This document shows, in pieces, positions 16,708-26,584 of a stretch of DNA of 64,000 bases. The notes below the pieces were generated by a model. The model had not been told where the DNA came from, did no database searches, and saw only the letters and a program-made list of their open reading frames with translations. This DNA comes from Maribacter sp. 1_MG-2023 (GTDB taxonomy: Bacteria > Bacteroidota > Bacteroidia > Flavobacteriales > Flavobacteriaceae): assembly GCF_030547005.1 (NCBI RefSeq), contig NZ_JAUOPN010000006.1, positions 124,001 through 188,000 on the forward strand, in the 5' to 3' direction. The stretch's first letter is position 1, and every line of letters begins with the position of its first letter. The position numbers were made by a program, and so were the translations under genes.

Positions 16708-17748
16708 ATGAAGAAAGCGGCATTACTACTCGTTATAACTATTAGCAATTTTATTCACGCCCAAAACGCGTTTGAAGCGAACTTTAGCGACACTAACAGA
16801 CCAAGTAACAAAAACTTTTACGTAACATTTACTGACGATAAAAACAACATAGATTCTATACCTATTGTTATACTAAAGGGCAAAAAGACTGGTCCGGTAT
16901 TTACTATGGTGTCGGGAGTTCATGGGTATGAATATCCTCCTATTATAGCAGCACAAGAACTACTGCAGGAATTAGATACAGATAAACTTACAGGGACATT
17001 AATTATTCTTCCAATGGCGAACCCTTCCGCGTTTTTTGGTCGTACTCCGTTTTTAAATCCGACAGATGGTGTAAATCTAAATAGAACATTTCCGGGGAGT
17101 AAATCGGGTTCAATTACAGAGCAAATAGCTAATTTCATTTCTAATGAAATAATAGCAAAAACCGATGTATTCCTAGATATACATGGTGGTGATGCCAATG
17201 AAGATTTATTCCCGTTTGCATGTTATTACAACAATACAGACAACCCAAAAGAAACGGCTATGGCTAAAAAATTAGCCGAAGCAAGCGGATTTAGTCATGT
17301 AGTGTCCTACTCATATAACCTCAAAAAAACAGAACCTGCCAAATACGCTTTTAAACAAGCTGTACAAGATGGTAAAATTGCTTTAAGTCTAGAAAGTGGC
17401 AAACTAGGGCAAGTACAAACCGAAGCGGTAGATTTAATAAAAACAGGAGTATATAATATGCTATCAGAAATGAACATGTATAACTCCGAAAATAAAAGTA
17501 CTACAGATTTTAAAAACATCACAGAACAATCGTATTTAAAATCTGAATACCAAGGTATATTTACAAGTGATTTTAAAGCTGGAGATACGGTAACCGAAGG
17601 AGAAATTATTGGTCACATAAAAGACATTTTCGGTGTAACCTTAGCAGTATTAAAAGCACCCAATACAGGTATAATACTATACAAAATAGGCACACCACCA
17701 GTAAATAAGGAAGAAACAGTAATGTGTATTGGTTATAGAATAAAGTAG
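16708..17748 (+). CDS. Secreted M14-type zinc hydrolase (aspartoacylase/succinylglutamate desuccinylase-like)
   Basis: 346 residues with a signal peptide ending at IHAQ. The zinc ligands are H72 and E75 in GVHGYEYPP and His159 in DIHGGD; Arg126 in NLNRTFPG binds the carboxylate, and a late SLESGK gives the catalytic Glu. This is the succinylglutamate desuccinylase/aspartoacylase fold, but secretion points to periplasmic deacylation or carboxypeptidase action. It begins 11 bp after the DUF3037 gene and so may share its transcript, although a functional link is not obvious. Confidence 0.8.
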   Translation: MKKAALLLVITISNFIHAQNAFEANFSDTNRPSNKNFYVTFTDDKNNIDSIPIVILKGKKTGPVFTMVSGVHGYEYPPIIAAQELLQELDTDKLTGTLIILPMANPSAFFGRTPFLNPTDGVNLNRTFPGSKSGSITEQIANFISNEIIAKTDVFLDIHGGDANEDLFPFACYYNNTDNPKETAMAKKLAEASGFSHVVSYSYNLKKTEPAKYAFKQAVQDGKIALSLESGKLGQVQTEAVDLIKTGVYNMLSEMNMYNSENKSTTDFKNITEQSYLKSEYQGIFTSDFKAGDTVTEGEIIGHIKDIFGVTLAVLKAPNTGIILYKIGTPPVNKEETVMCIGYRIK

Positions 17749-17887
17749 AAATAAAAGTTTTACATATAAAAAATGGTCATTTATTAACGCTATTACAGAT
17801 CGCTCGCTTAAATTTCAAATAGAATAAGTAAGTTTATCAAAATATACTGACCTACATACCTCATAAAATTATTTAAATATCAGATAA

Positions 17888-18907
17888 ATGCAATCATCAG
17901 AACTAAAAAAAATAATTCAAGGCATTCCAAAAACGGAACTCCATTTGCATTTAGAAGGGAGTTTTGAGCCAGAATTAATGTTCGAAATTGCAAAGAGAAA
18001 CAATATCACTTTACCTTACGATTCTATAGAATCGGTTAAAGAAGCATACAAATTCAATAACCTTCAAGAGTTTTTAGATATCTATTATGCTGGCGCGCAG
18101 GTACTATTACATGAGCAAGATTTCTTTGATTTGACCTGGGCATATATAACCAAAGTACACAGTGAAAATGTAAAGCATGTAGAGGTGTTTTTTGACCCAC
18201 AGACACATACCGAAAGAGGTGTTGCTTTTGATGTTGTGATAAAAGGAATTCATCGCGCTCTAGAAAAGGGAAAAAATGAATTAAATATATCTTACAAACT
18301 CATCATGAGCTATTTGCGTCATTTGAGTGAAGAAGACGCTTTTAAAACCTTAGAAGAATCGTTACCGTTTAAAGACATAATCGATGGCGTTGGTTTAGAT
18401 TCTTCAGAAATGGGAAACCCGCCAAGTAAATTTGAAAAAGTATTTAAAGCGTCTGCAGCACAAGGGTATAAACTTGTTGCTCATGCAGGGGAAGAAGGTC
18501 CGGCAGATTACATCTGGGAAGCTTTAGATATTTTAAATGTAGAACGTATAGACCATGGTAATCGTTGTTTAACAGACGAAGCATTAGTAAAAAGATTAGT
18601 AGATGATAAAATTGCGCTTACCCTCTGCCCTACTAGCAATGTTGCCTTAAAAGTGATACAGAAAATGGAAGAACATCCTGTCGCTAAAATGCTTGATAAA
18701 GGAATTGTTGCAACAATACACTCAGACGATCCTGCCTATTTTGGTGGGTATATGAACGAGAACTATTACCAAACTGCTAAAGCGCTAAACTTAAGTTTAG
18801 AACAAATAGAGCAATTAGCTATTAATGGTTTTGAAGCAAGTTGGTTGAACGATGAATCTAAAAAACAGCACATCCAAGAAGTAAAGGATTATTTTAAATC
18901 GCTTTAG
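17888..18907 (+). CDS. Adenosine/adenine deaminase
   Basis: 339 residues of the adenyl-deaminase family. Zinc ligands are His19 and His21 (HLHLEG), His199 in HAGE with catalytic Glu202, and the Asp pair 280-281 in HSDDPAYFGGY. The signature GLDSSEMGNPPSKF and the YFGGY ending are typical of the subgroup whose characterised members deaminate adenine to hypoxanthine rather than adenosine to inosine, so I favour adenine deaminase. Cytoplasmic purine salvage. The 3' end overlaps the convergent histidine kinase gene by 14 bp. Confidence 0.85.
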   Translation: MQSSELKKIIQGIPKTELHLHLEGSFEPELMFEIAKRNNITLPYDSIESVKEAYKFNNLQEFLDIYYAGAQVLLHEQDFFDLTWAYITKVHSENVKHVEVFFDPQTHTERGVAFDVVIKGIHRALEKGKNELNISYKLIMSYLRHLSEEDAFKTLEESLPFKDIIDGVGLDSSEMGNPPSKFEKVFKASAAQGYKLVAHAGEEGPADYIWEALDILNVERIDHGNRCLTDEALVKRLVDDKIALTLCPTSNVALKVIQKMEEHPVAKMLDKGIVATIHSDDPAYFGGYMNENYYQTAKALNLSLEQIEQLAINGFEASWLNDESKKQHIQEVKDYFKSL

Positions 18908-20238
18908 CTGGGAGCGGAATAAATAGTTCAAAAACAGCACCATTTCCAAGAGAACTTTCTACTCTAACTTGACCGTTATGGGTAGTTACAATTCGTTTTA
19001 CAATAGCAAGACCTATACCAGTACCTTGATATTCTTCATCGCTATGTAATCGTTGAAAAATTTCAAAAACCTTACTTTCATATTTTTGGTCAAAACCAAT
19101 ACCATTATCAGATACCATTATCAGATACCGTTATATGAGAATAACGTTTGTCTTCCGCTAAATCAATTTCAGGATAATCTGCACCATCAACAATTTTACC
19201 CGTTACCTTTATAACAGGTTTATCTTCTTTTTTGGTAAACTTAATTGCATTAGTAAATAGATTGAACAGCAGTTGTTTAAACTGTATTGGTCTAACCGTA
19301 ATTTCACAATCTTTAGGTATTTTAAGGACTGTTTTATGCTGCTTAAGTTCTTCGCTTAAAACATCTTTTACATCTAATACCAACTTTTTTAAAGAGACCG
19401 TTGTTAAACTGTTATCTATTGTTTCGGTAGCGCCGTAAGTCAATAAGTCTTGAATAAGATCCCTCATACGAGCAGCAGACCGATCAATTCTTTCCAATTT
19501 ATGTTTACCAGCCTCTGTAAGATTATTAAATTCAATATCACTAACCTGAGAAATAAACATCTGTATTTTTCGCAGCGGTTCTTGAAGGTCATGACTACAA
19601 ATATGATTAAAAGACTCCAAATCATTAATCATCAACTCTAGCTTTATAGTTTTGATTTCTAATTGATTGGTGCGCTGATAAACCTTCTTCTCTAATTTTT
19701 TTGAGAATTTCTTCAGCTTTTTATGTACTCGTTCAAGTTCTAACTTATTCTTTCTAAGCTCCAACAAGTTAATAACTTGTTCAGACAAAATATTCAGAGA
19801 TTCTTTTTGACTATCTGTTAATTTTCTAGGCTTGTTATCAATAACACACAAGGTACCTAAAGGCAAACCACTTGCATTCTTTAGAGGGATACCAGCATAA
19901 AAAACAATATTAGGATTACCCGTTACTAAAGGATTATCATGAAAACGTTCATCTTCACGAGCATCTTCAGTCGTAAAAATAGGGTCACTACCGGTAATAG
20001 CATGCGCACAAAAGGCATCTTCAATAGGTGTTTCAGAAACTCCTAGACCATAATTAGATTTAAACCACTGTCTTTTATCATCTAAAAGTGTAATTAATGA
20101 AATTGGTGTCTGACAAATTTCAGCCGCTAGTTTGGTAAGGTTATCATAATCTTTTTCAGGCAATGTGTCTAAAATGGAATATGAATTAAGAAGTGCAAGG
20201 CGTTCTTTTTCCCTATCATGAATTTTGGCCTTTGTCAT
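18894..20238 (-). pseudogene. GAF-domain sensor histidine kinase split by a 13-bp duplication
   Basis: The first part (19108-20238) encodes a GAF domain (about residues 20-165), a coiled coil, a HisKA domain with phospho-acceptor His in [15 protein letters not shown], and the start of the ATPase domain, ending abruptly after VSDNGI. The second part (18894-19118) begins again with VSDNGI and supplies GFDQKYESKVF, the GTGIGLAIVKRIV loop and the end. A 13-bp tandem duplication (19101-19126) causes the shift; removing one copy restores a kinase of about 440 residues. As it stands the ATP lid is lost and the product should be inactive. No response regulator is adjacent. Confidence 0.85.
19101..19126. 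repeat. 13-bp perfect tandem duplication inside the histidine kinase gene
   Basis: ACCATTATCAGAT occurs twice in succession (19101-19113, 19114-19126) and is followed by ACC, the start of a third unit. Thirteen is not a multiple of three, so the second copy shifts the frame at the DNGIG box. Confidence 0.95.
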
Positions 20239-20518
20239 ATAAAATTATGAAGAGGTGGTTTTTAAAGAAAACAAATATAATATGCCTATTGTATTTGATA
20301 TCTTAAATATAATATAATCCTGTTAATAATTTATCGCTTAGAATATAGTATTGAAGATTAAAACAGGGTTTATATATGCCATATACAAATAGAAAAGAAT
20401 TCAATTCGTGCATCCCTAAATCTACGAATCTGATAATAAAGCCAAAGACTTCTAACGTGACCTTTTGAACTTTTTCTTTTTCCACCCTTACAAAAGCTCG
20501 CTTTTGACTTCCGTAAAA

Positions 20519-20549
20519 AGAAAAAACTCAATATCAAAAGATATTGAGC
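20519..20549 (-). terminator. Terminator downstream of tRNA-Ser
   Basis: On the minus strand CTCAATATC / GATATTGAG with loop TTTT, followed by TTTTTTC. It lies directly after the 3' end of the tRNA. Confidence 0.85.
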
Positions 20550-20560
20550 TTTGCTCTAAG

Positions 20561-20645
20561 CGGAGAAAGAGGGATTCGAACCCCCGGAGGTGTGACCCTC
20601 AACAGTTTTCAAGACTGCCGCATTCGACCACTCTGCCATTTCTCC
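20561..20645 (-). tRNA. tRNA-Ser (anticodon UGA)
   Basis: Minus strand. The acceptor stem GGAGAAA pairs with TTTCTCC, the D arm reads GGCAGAGTGGTCGAATGC, the anticodon loop is CTTGAAA with UGA, there is a long variable arm typical of class II tRNA-Ser, and the T loop has GGTTCGAATCC. CCA is not encoded. It ends with a strong terminator. The 5' flank is a 150-bp gap before the next divergent gene. Confidence 0.95.
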
Positions 20646-20803
20646 TGAGTGCCTCATCAGGTATTCCCTGAATGCGGGTGCAAATATATAAAGGTTTTCT
20701 TATCTATTAAAGCCTTTTCTTAATTATTTTTCAACTCATTTATTTCTATACTTTTCAAAGGAAATGAAAAGGTTGAAATTCAGTTATTTATTACCTTGCC
20801 GCA

Positions 20804-21811
20804 ATGGTAAATTCGCTAGTAAGCATATTGATTCCTTTTAAGAATGTTGAAGATTATTTTGAAGAATGTCTGAAATCCATCCAAAGTCAGACCTATAAAA
20901 ATTGGGAAGCCATTGCAGTAAACGATAATTCTAGTGACAACAGCTTACAAATTGCAAACAGATTTGCTGCTGAAGATAATCGGTTTAAAATATTCTCTAA
21001 TGAAGAATCAGGCATCATAACAGCCCTTAGAAAAGCATACAGACATAGCAGCGGCAATTTTATATCAAGAATGGATGCCGATGACCATATGACCGAAGAC
21101 CGTATTAAAGTAATGGTCGATTCTTTATTAAATGAAGGTCAAGGAACGCTCGCCGTTGGCAAGGTGAAGTATTTTTCTAAAGCGGGCGTAAACGATGGTT
21201 ACGATCGCTATGAGAAATGGCTCAACAAGCTTACCGCTAGCGGAGAAAATTTCAAAGAGATATATAAAGAGTGCGTAATACCATCGCCCTGTTGGATGGT
21301 ACATATAGAAGACTTTGACAAATGCGGCGCGTTTACGCCAAACCGTTATCCTGAAGATTACGACCTTGCTTTTCGTTTCTATGAATACGGCTTAAAATGT
21401 ATACCCTGCTCCACTACCCTGCACTATTGGCGAGATTACGATAACAGAACATCGCGAACTAGCGAACACTATGCACAGAATTACTTTTTAGATATAAAAC
21501 TGCATTACTTTTTAAAATTAGAATTCAAATCAAATGACAATTTAGTGGTTTGGGGCGCTGGTAAAAAGGGAAAAACTATTGCCAACTCGCTCGTAGAAAA
21601 GAATATTCCCTTTCATTGGGTTTGCGATAATGAAAAGAAAATAGGTAAAGATATTTATGGCGTACGACTTGAACACTACTCAGTTCTTCAAAATACAGAA
21701 AAAACTAAGTGTATTGTTACCGTAGCCAATGAAGAAGACCAGATAAGCATCAACTCTTTTCTTAAGGAATTGAATTTAAAACCCGCTATAGATTATTTTT
21801 TGTTTTGCTAA
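20804..21811 (+). CDS. Family 2 glycosyltransferase
   Basis: 335 residues. The GT-A fold begins at once with VSILIPFKNVEDYFEECLKS; the UDP-sugar/metal motif is RMDADD (Asp91, Asp93, Asp94). About 80 C-terminal residues form a separate Rossmann-like domain with VVWGAGKKGKTIANSL. Such tails occur in glycan-assembly enzymes and their role here is unknown. Cytoplasmic or peripheral membrane enzyme of surface-glycan synthesis. It stands alone, in front of the BatA-like operon. Confidence 0.85.
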   Translation: MVNSLVSILIPFKNVEDYFEECLKSIQSQTYKNWEAIAVNDNSSDNSLQIANRFAAEDNRFKIFSNEESGIITALRKAYRHSSGNFISRMDADDHMTEDRIKVMVDSLLNEGQGTLAVGKVKYFSKAGVNDGYDRYEKWLNKLTASGENFKEIYKECVIPSPCWMVHIEDFDKCGAFTPNRYPEDYDLAFRFYEYGLKCIPCSTTLHYWRDYDNRTSRTSEHYAQNYFLDIKLHYFLKLEFKSNDNLVVWGAGKKGKTIANSLVEKNIPFHWVCDNEKKIGKDIYGVRLEHYSVLQNTEKTKCIVTVANEEDQISINSFLKELNLKPAIDYFLFC

Positions 21812-21867
21812 CAAATCTTCATAAAAATAATAGTTGCATTCTCACAGGCTTCTAATTTCAAAATAAT

Positions 21868-21875
21868 TATCTTTG
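21868..21875 (+). promoter_or_regulatory. Candidate -7 element of a Bacteroidota promoter
   Basis: TATCTTTG matches TAnnTTTG and sits 18 bp before the ATG of the BatA-like gene. No good -33 TTTG is visible at the usual distance. Confidence 0.4.
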
Positions 21876-21893
21876 GCATAAGCAAAATCAGGA

Positions 21894-23810
21894 ATGCAAT
21901 TTAAATATCCAGAACTTCTTTGGGGTCTTTTACTACTACTCATTCCTATCATTATTCATCTTTTTCAATTACGCCGATTTAAGAAAACACCCTTTACCAA
22001 CGTAAAGTTCTTAAAACAAGTAGTTTCTGAATCTAGAAAAAGCAGCACATTAAAAAAGTGGTTATTACTTTTTACTAGAATGGGATTATTAGCAGCTTTA
22101 GTAATAGCATTTGCTCAGCCGTTTATTGCCAACAATGCAGCACTTCAAGAAAAAGAAACTGTTTTCTACCTAGACGATTCTTTTAGTATGAATGGGCAAA
22201 TTGAAAACGGCAATCTCTTAAAAAATACGATACAAGATTTCATAAAATTTATACCCAACGACCAACGGTTTACCTTATTCACCAACAAGCAGGTGTTTAA
22301 AGATGTTGAAGTAAAAGATATTCAAAACGAGTTATTGAATCTTACCGTGGCTGCCGACCAATTGGGTGTTGCCGAAATTATTTTAAAAGGAAATACTTAT
22401 TTCAGCGATAATGCTGCTTCTCAAAAAAACCTAGTGGTTATTTCAGATTTCCAGCAACGTATGGGAGACCTTAGCAAGGCTGATTCTACAAAAAATATCA
22501 ATATTCAGTACATAAAACCATCTAACGCATCAATTACTAATACGTCTATTGATTCTGTTTTTATTGCCGAACGTTCTAATGACAATATAACATTGGTAAC
22601 CCAACTGTCTACCAATGCTAAAGATGAAACTATACCTGTTTCTTTATTCAACGATAACAACCTAATCGCTAAAACATCAGCAAAATTTGATATTAGTGGT
22701 ACCGCTGAAGTCGCGTTTACCATCAACGCCAACGATATGGTTTTAGGAAAGGTAACCATCACAGATACCGGCTTGGATTATGACAATCAATTCTTCTTTA
22801 ACATTGACAAGAAATCAAAAATTAAGGTATTGGCAATTGGCAGTTCTTCGGCAAACTTTTTATCTCGTATTTATACCGAAGATAATTTTGACTTTATTTC
22901 AAGTACTTTAGAAAGATTAAACTATAGTACTATAGAGAATCAAGATTTGGTGATACTAAACGAGATTCAAAAAATACCTAGCTCACTTATTACAGCGCTT
23001 AAATCATTGAGCGCTAATGGCGGTAGTTTTGTTTTAATTCCGTCAATTGATGGTGACATAGCTTCTTATAACGAATTAGCATCCGCATATTTTAATAGCA
23101 AATACTTGAACGCAGTATCACAAGAGATTGCAATTTCAGATGTAAAGACAGCACATCCATTGTTTATGAATGTGTTTGATAAGAAGGTTAACGATTTTCA
23201 ATTTCCAACTGTAAAAAAATATTTTAAAATAAACTCCAAAGCACCAACAGCACTTTCTTTTCAAAATAAAGAACCATTTTTAATAGGTAATAAAAATGGC
23301 TATTTTTTTACAGCAGCAATCAGTAGCGATAATTCAAATTTTAAAAATTCACCGTTAATAGTACCTGCCTTCTACAATATGGGTATGAACAGTTTAAAGC
23401 TACCGCCACTGTATGCAACTATTGGCACTGACGTTGAAATAGAATTACCGATTACCCTACAACAAGATGATATCATTAAAATCGCCAACGAAACCAATGA
23501 GTTTATACCGCAACAGCGAGTACTACCCAAAAAAGTACAGGTCAACTTTATAGAGAACCCTAAAGAAGCTGGCATCTATAAAATTATGTACAATGAGAAA
23601 AATATTAGACACATCAGTTTTAATAATAACAGAAAAGAGAGTGCATTAATTTACACTCCTTTACCAGAAAATAACAGCGATACATCACTCTCAAATTTCT
23701 TTTTAGAAAGTCAAAAAAACAATACCATAAACGAGTTTTGGAAATGGTTTGCTATTTTAGCATTGGCATTTGTTTTAATAGAAACGCTACTTCAAAGATT
23801 CTTAAAATAA
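21894..23810 (+). CDS. BatA-domain protein with degenerate von Willebrand A domain
   Basis: 638 residues. The N-terminus has the double-helix BatA signature: a helix at about 8-25 (LLWGLLLLLIPIIIHLFQLR), then KKTPFTNVKFLKQV and a second helix near 60-80. A vWA-like domain follows with the metal site DDSFSMNG (DxSxS present). A final membrane helix is at about 617-633. Related proteins link to MoxR/aerotolerance systems at the inner membrane. The next three genes follow at 26, 1 and 4 bp, so this is the first gene of an operon. Confidence 0.85.
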   Translation: MQFKYPELLWGLLLLLIPIIIHLFQLRRFKKTPFTNVKFLKQVVSESRKSSTLKKWLLLFTRMGLLAALVIAFAQPFIANNAALQEKETVFYLDDSFSMNGQIENGNLLKNTIQDFIKFIPNDQRFTLFTNKQVFKDVEVKDIQNELLNLTVAADQLGVAEIILKGNTYFSDNAASQKNLVVISDFQQRMGDLSKADSTKNINIQYIKPSNASITNTSIDSVFIAERSNDNITLVTQLSTNAKDETIPVSLFNDNNLIAKTSAKFDISGTAEVAFTINANDMVLGKVTITDTGLDYDNQFFFNIDKKSKIKVLAIGSSSANFLSRIYTEDNFDFISSTLERLNYSTIENQDLVILNEIQKIPSSLITALKSLSANGGSFVLIPSIDGDIASYNELASAYFNSKYLNAVSQEIAISDVKTAHPLFMNVFDKKVNDFQFPTVKKYFKINSKAPTALSFQNKEPFLIGNKNGYFFTAAISSDNSNFKNSPLIVPAFYNMGMNSLKLPPLYATIGTDVEIELPITLQQDDIIKIANETNEFIPQQRVLPKKVQVNFIENPKEAGIYKIMYNEKNIRHISFNNNRKESALIYTPLPENNSDTSLSNFFLESQKNNTINEFWKWFAILALAFVLIETLLQRFLK

Positions 23811-23836
23811 ACTAGTAACGAATCAGCCACAACCCT

Positions 23837-25096
23837 ATGAATATACTTTTAAAATCAGTTACGGTAGTAAATGGAAACACAAAGAGTCTTCATTTAAAGA
23901 AAAGCGATATTCTTATTAAAAACGGAGTTATTGATGCCATTGAAACTACTATTGAACCAAGTGGTAAAACAAGGGTTATCAATATAAAGAACTTACATGT
24001 TTCTTTAGGATGGTTTGATAGTGGCGTTAGTTTTGGTGAGCCTGGGTATGAAGAGAGAGAAACTATTGAAAACGGATTGTTAACCGCTGCCAAAAGCGGA
24101 TTTACAGATGTCATCTTAAATACAAGTAGCTATCCTACACCAGATTCAGCTTCTGATATTGTGTATTTAAAGAGTGCAGCCAAAGATCAATTAACAGGTT
24201 TGCACCCTTTAGGCAACCTAACTGTTAAAGGTGATGGCGAAATACTCGCAGAGCTTTATGACATGAAGAATGCAGGTGCATTAGGCTTTTATGATTACAA
24301 GTACCCGATGAAAAATGCCAACCTATTAAAAATTGCATTGCAGTACGCTCAGAATTTTGACGGACTCGTATTTTCTTTTCCGTTAGATAAAAGCATATCT
24401 GGAAAAGGAATTGTAAATGAAGGTATTACCAGCACCAAATTAGGTTTAAAAGGGATACCCAACTTAGCAGAAGAATTACAGATAGCGAGAGATTTATTTA
24501 TCTTGGAATATACGGGCGGTAAGTTATTTATACCAACCATTTCTACAGCAAGTTCTGTAAAACTGATAGCCGATGCCAAGAAAAAAGGATTACAGGTTTT
24601 TTGTAGTGTAGCAGCTCACAACCTTGTTATTACCGATAGTGCCTTAGAAGATTTTGACACACAATATAAAGTAATGCCGCCACTCAGAACGGCAGCAGAT
24701 ATAAAAGCACTTCAAAAAGGAGTAAAAAATGGTACTATAGATTTTGTAACATCTGATCACACACCATTGAATGTAGAATTGAAGCATGTGGAATTTGACA
24801 ATGCTGATTTTGGCACTATAGGTCTAGAAAGCACCTTTGGTATGTTGAACGAACTATTAGGTGTCGAAAATTCTATTGAACTGCTAACAAAAGGAAGATC
24901 AGTTTTCGGAATGAAAGAACCAGAATTAAAAGTTGGACAACCAGCAAACCTTTCTCTTTTTACTACAGATGACGCTTATGAATTTTCAGAAGATCAGATC
25001 TTTAGCTCCAGTAAAAACTCCATCGCAATAGGCAAACCAATGAAAGGAAAAGTAATTGGGTCTATTGCAAATAACCAATTAGTATTAAATAAGTAA
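23837..25096 (+). CDS. Dihydroorotase homologue lacking the first metal-binding histidines
   Basis: 419 residues of the amidohydrolase/dihydroorotase family; the flow of FGEPGYEERETIENGLLTAA and TSDHTPLN (Asp307/His308) is clear. The metal-binding DxHVHxREPG is changed to DSGVSFGEPG: Gly63 and Ser65 replace the two His, and Gly67 replaces the substrate Arg. His261 in AAHNL is kept. This is the pattern of non-catalytic pseudo-dihydroorotases that act as structural partners of aspartate transcarbamoylase. A separate active PyrC should exist elsewhere. Operonic with the BatA-like gene. Confidence 0.8.
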   Translation: MNILLKSVTVVNGNTKSLHLKKSDILIKNGVIDAIETTIEPSGKTRVINIKNLHVSLGWFDSGVSFGEPGYEERETIENGLLTAAKSGFTDVILNTSSYPTPDSASDIVYLKSAAKDQLTGLHPLGNLTVKGDGEILAELYDMKNAGALGFYDYKYPMKNANLLKIALQYAQNFDGLVFSFPLDKSISGKGIVNEGITSTKLGLKGIPNLAEELQIARDLFILEYTGGKLFIPTISTASSVKLIADAKKKGLQVFCSVAAHNLVITDSALEDFDTQYKVMPPLRTAADIKALQKGVKNGTIDFVTSDHTPLNVELKHVEFDNADFGTIGLESTFGMLNELLGVENSIELLTKGRSVFGMKEPELKVGQPANLSLFTTDDAYEFSEDQIFSSSKNSIAIGKPMKGKVIGSIANNQLVLNK

Positions 25097-25097
25097 C

Positions 25098-25427
25098 ATG
25101 GAGAAAGTTCCCGAAATACCCGGAAAAAAAACCGCCATTGTGGCCTACCTTACAATTGTAGGAGCACTAATTGCGATTAGTATGAATTCCGAACCAAAAC
25201 ACAAATTTGCTCGTTTTCACACAAGACAGGCTTTCGGACTTCATATTATCTTTCTTGCTTTTGCCATATTAAACGCACAATGGGGTAATGAGTATGGCTT
25301 TTATGGACTTTATATATTCTATATCGTACTTTGGTTTTACGCCTTTTTAGGCCTGTTGGCTAACAAAGAACAAGCGGTTCCCGTTCTGGGACCTTACTTT
25401 CAAAAATGGTTTACTTTTATAAAATAA
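25098..25427 (+). CDS. Small Tic20/DUF4870-like membrane protein
   Basis: 109 residues with three hydrophobic stretches (about 12-30, 47-62, 70-88). The pattern HKFARFHTRQAFGLHIIFLA is characteristic of the Tic20/DUF4870-like group. Bacterial function unknown. It starts 1 bp after the preceding stop and ends 4 bp before the next start, inside the operon. Confidence 0.75.
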   Translation: MEKVPEIPGKKTAIVAYLTIVGALIAISMNSEPKHKFARFHTRQAFGLHIIFLAFAILNAQWGNEYGFYGLYIFYIVLWFYAFLGLLANKEQAVPVLGPYFQKWFTFIK

Positions 25428-25431
25428 TATA

Positions 25432-26091
25432 ATGACAACAGCTCCCCTATCTTTAGAACACATTATTAGGCCTTCTAGCCTAACCGATAAAAAACCACCT
25501 GTACTTTTTATGCTGCATGGTTACGGTAGTAATGAAGAAGATTTATTTTCTTTCGCACCAGAATTACCAGAAGAACTATGTATTATAGCCGTTCGTGCTC
25601 CTTATATTTTACAGCCTTATGGTTATGCATGGTACGCTATTAATTTTGATGATGAAAAAGGAAAATGGAGCGATGATGATCAAGCTATTGAATCTCGTGA
25701 CAAAATCAAAAATTTCATTGATGAAGCCTGTTCTACTTATGGGTTAGATGAAAATAATGTCAACCTTTTAGGCTTCAGTCAAGGTACCATTCTAAGTTAT
25801 GCAGTAGCCTTATCATATCCTGAAAAAGTAGAGAATATCATCGCTTTAAGCGGATATATTAATGAAGATATATTAATTGATTCTTATAAGGATAATAATT
25901 TTGACAGCCTTAATTTCTATTGCTCCCATGGCGATATGGATCAAGTGATACCGGTAGATTGGGCAAGAAAAGCACCCGAGTTATTGACAACCTTAGGTAT
26001 AAAACATGTCTATGAAGAATTTCCTGCAGGGCATGGTGTTGCACCACAGAACTTCTACGCTCTTAAAAAATGGATTTCAGATAAAATCTAG
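25432..26091 (+). CDS. Carboxylesterase/phospholipase-type alpha/beta hydrolase
   Basis: 219 residues, the usual length of the carboxylesterase/lysophospholipase family. It has LHGYGSNEEDL (oxyanion loop), LLGFSQGTIL with Ser116, an acidic residue in HGDMDQVIP (about 168-170), and His201 in PAGHGVAP. Cytoplasmic, no signal peptide. Last gene of the four-gene operon; its end overlaps the convergent gene by 4 bp. Confidence 0.85.
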   Translation: MTTAPLSLEHIIRPSSLTDKKPPVLFMLHGYGSNEEDLFSFAPELPEELCIIAVRAPYILQPYGYAWYAINFDDEKGKWSDDDQAIESRDKIKNFIDEACSTYGLDENNVNLLGFSQGTILSYAVALSYPEKVENIIALSGYINEDILIDSYKDNNFDSLNFYCSHGDMDQVIPVDWARKAPELLTTLGIKHVYEEFPAGHGVAPQNFYALKKWISDKI

Positions 26092-26582
26092 TTGCTTTGA
26101 GTATATAATAAGTGATCAATTAAGGTGAAATCAACACCTAGGTCATCTTTTAATTCATACTTGATCAATAGCTCACCCCAATATTTACCATCAGAAAAGT
26201 CGGTAAGTATCCATTTATGATTTAATACTTTGATTTTATTAATTTTAAAATCGTTCTGCATTCCTTCATAGGGAACTAAAGGATTGTCACCTTTTTGAGC
26301 ATTGGTTTCCAATAATTTATCGGCAACATAAGCTGCAGGATCGTTCAAATTTAAATGCTCGAAATATGCAAGTGCATCGTCATTGTTCTCTAAAGAGAAA
26401 TACTGCATATCAAGCACCTTCAAAGAAGATCTTTGAACAGAATCTTTCAAATTTTCAACCTTACTTTCTAGCCTTGTAATTGTTTCAGCATTTGCTTTAG
26501 TCATATTACCACTGCTAACCACTAGGTATAAACAGATTAAGGATACAAATAGAAATAAGTAAAGGTATATTTTGCTCTTCAT
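26088..26582 (-). CDS. Membrane-anchored hypothetical protein
   Basis: 164 residues: one N-terminal helix (about 4-23), a short coiled coil (ITRLESKVENLKDSVQR), then a small globular domain with NHKWILTDFSDGKYWGEL and a final LIDHLLYTQSN. Family not recognised. It begins 2 bp after the metallo-hydrolase gene ends, so they are cotranscribed, the hydrolase first. Confidence 0.7.
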   Translation of the reverse strand: MKSKIYLYLFLFVSLICLYLVVSSGNMTKANAETITRLESKVENLKDSVQRSSLKVLDMQYFSLENNDDALAYFEHLNLNDPAAYVADKLLETNAQKGDNPLVPYEGMQNDFKINKIKVLNHKWILTDFSDGKYWGELLIKYELKDDLGVDFTLIDHLLYTQSN

Positions 26583-26584
26583 AG

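Noticed and set aside
20465..20671. Open frame across the tRNA-Ser region
   Set aside because: It runs through the tRNA antisense and the terminator; not a gene.
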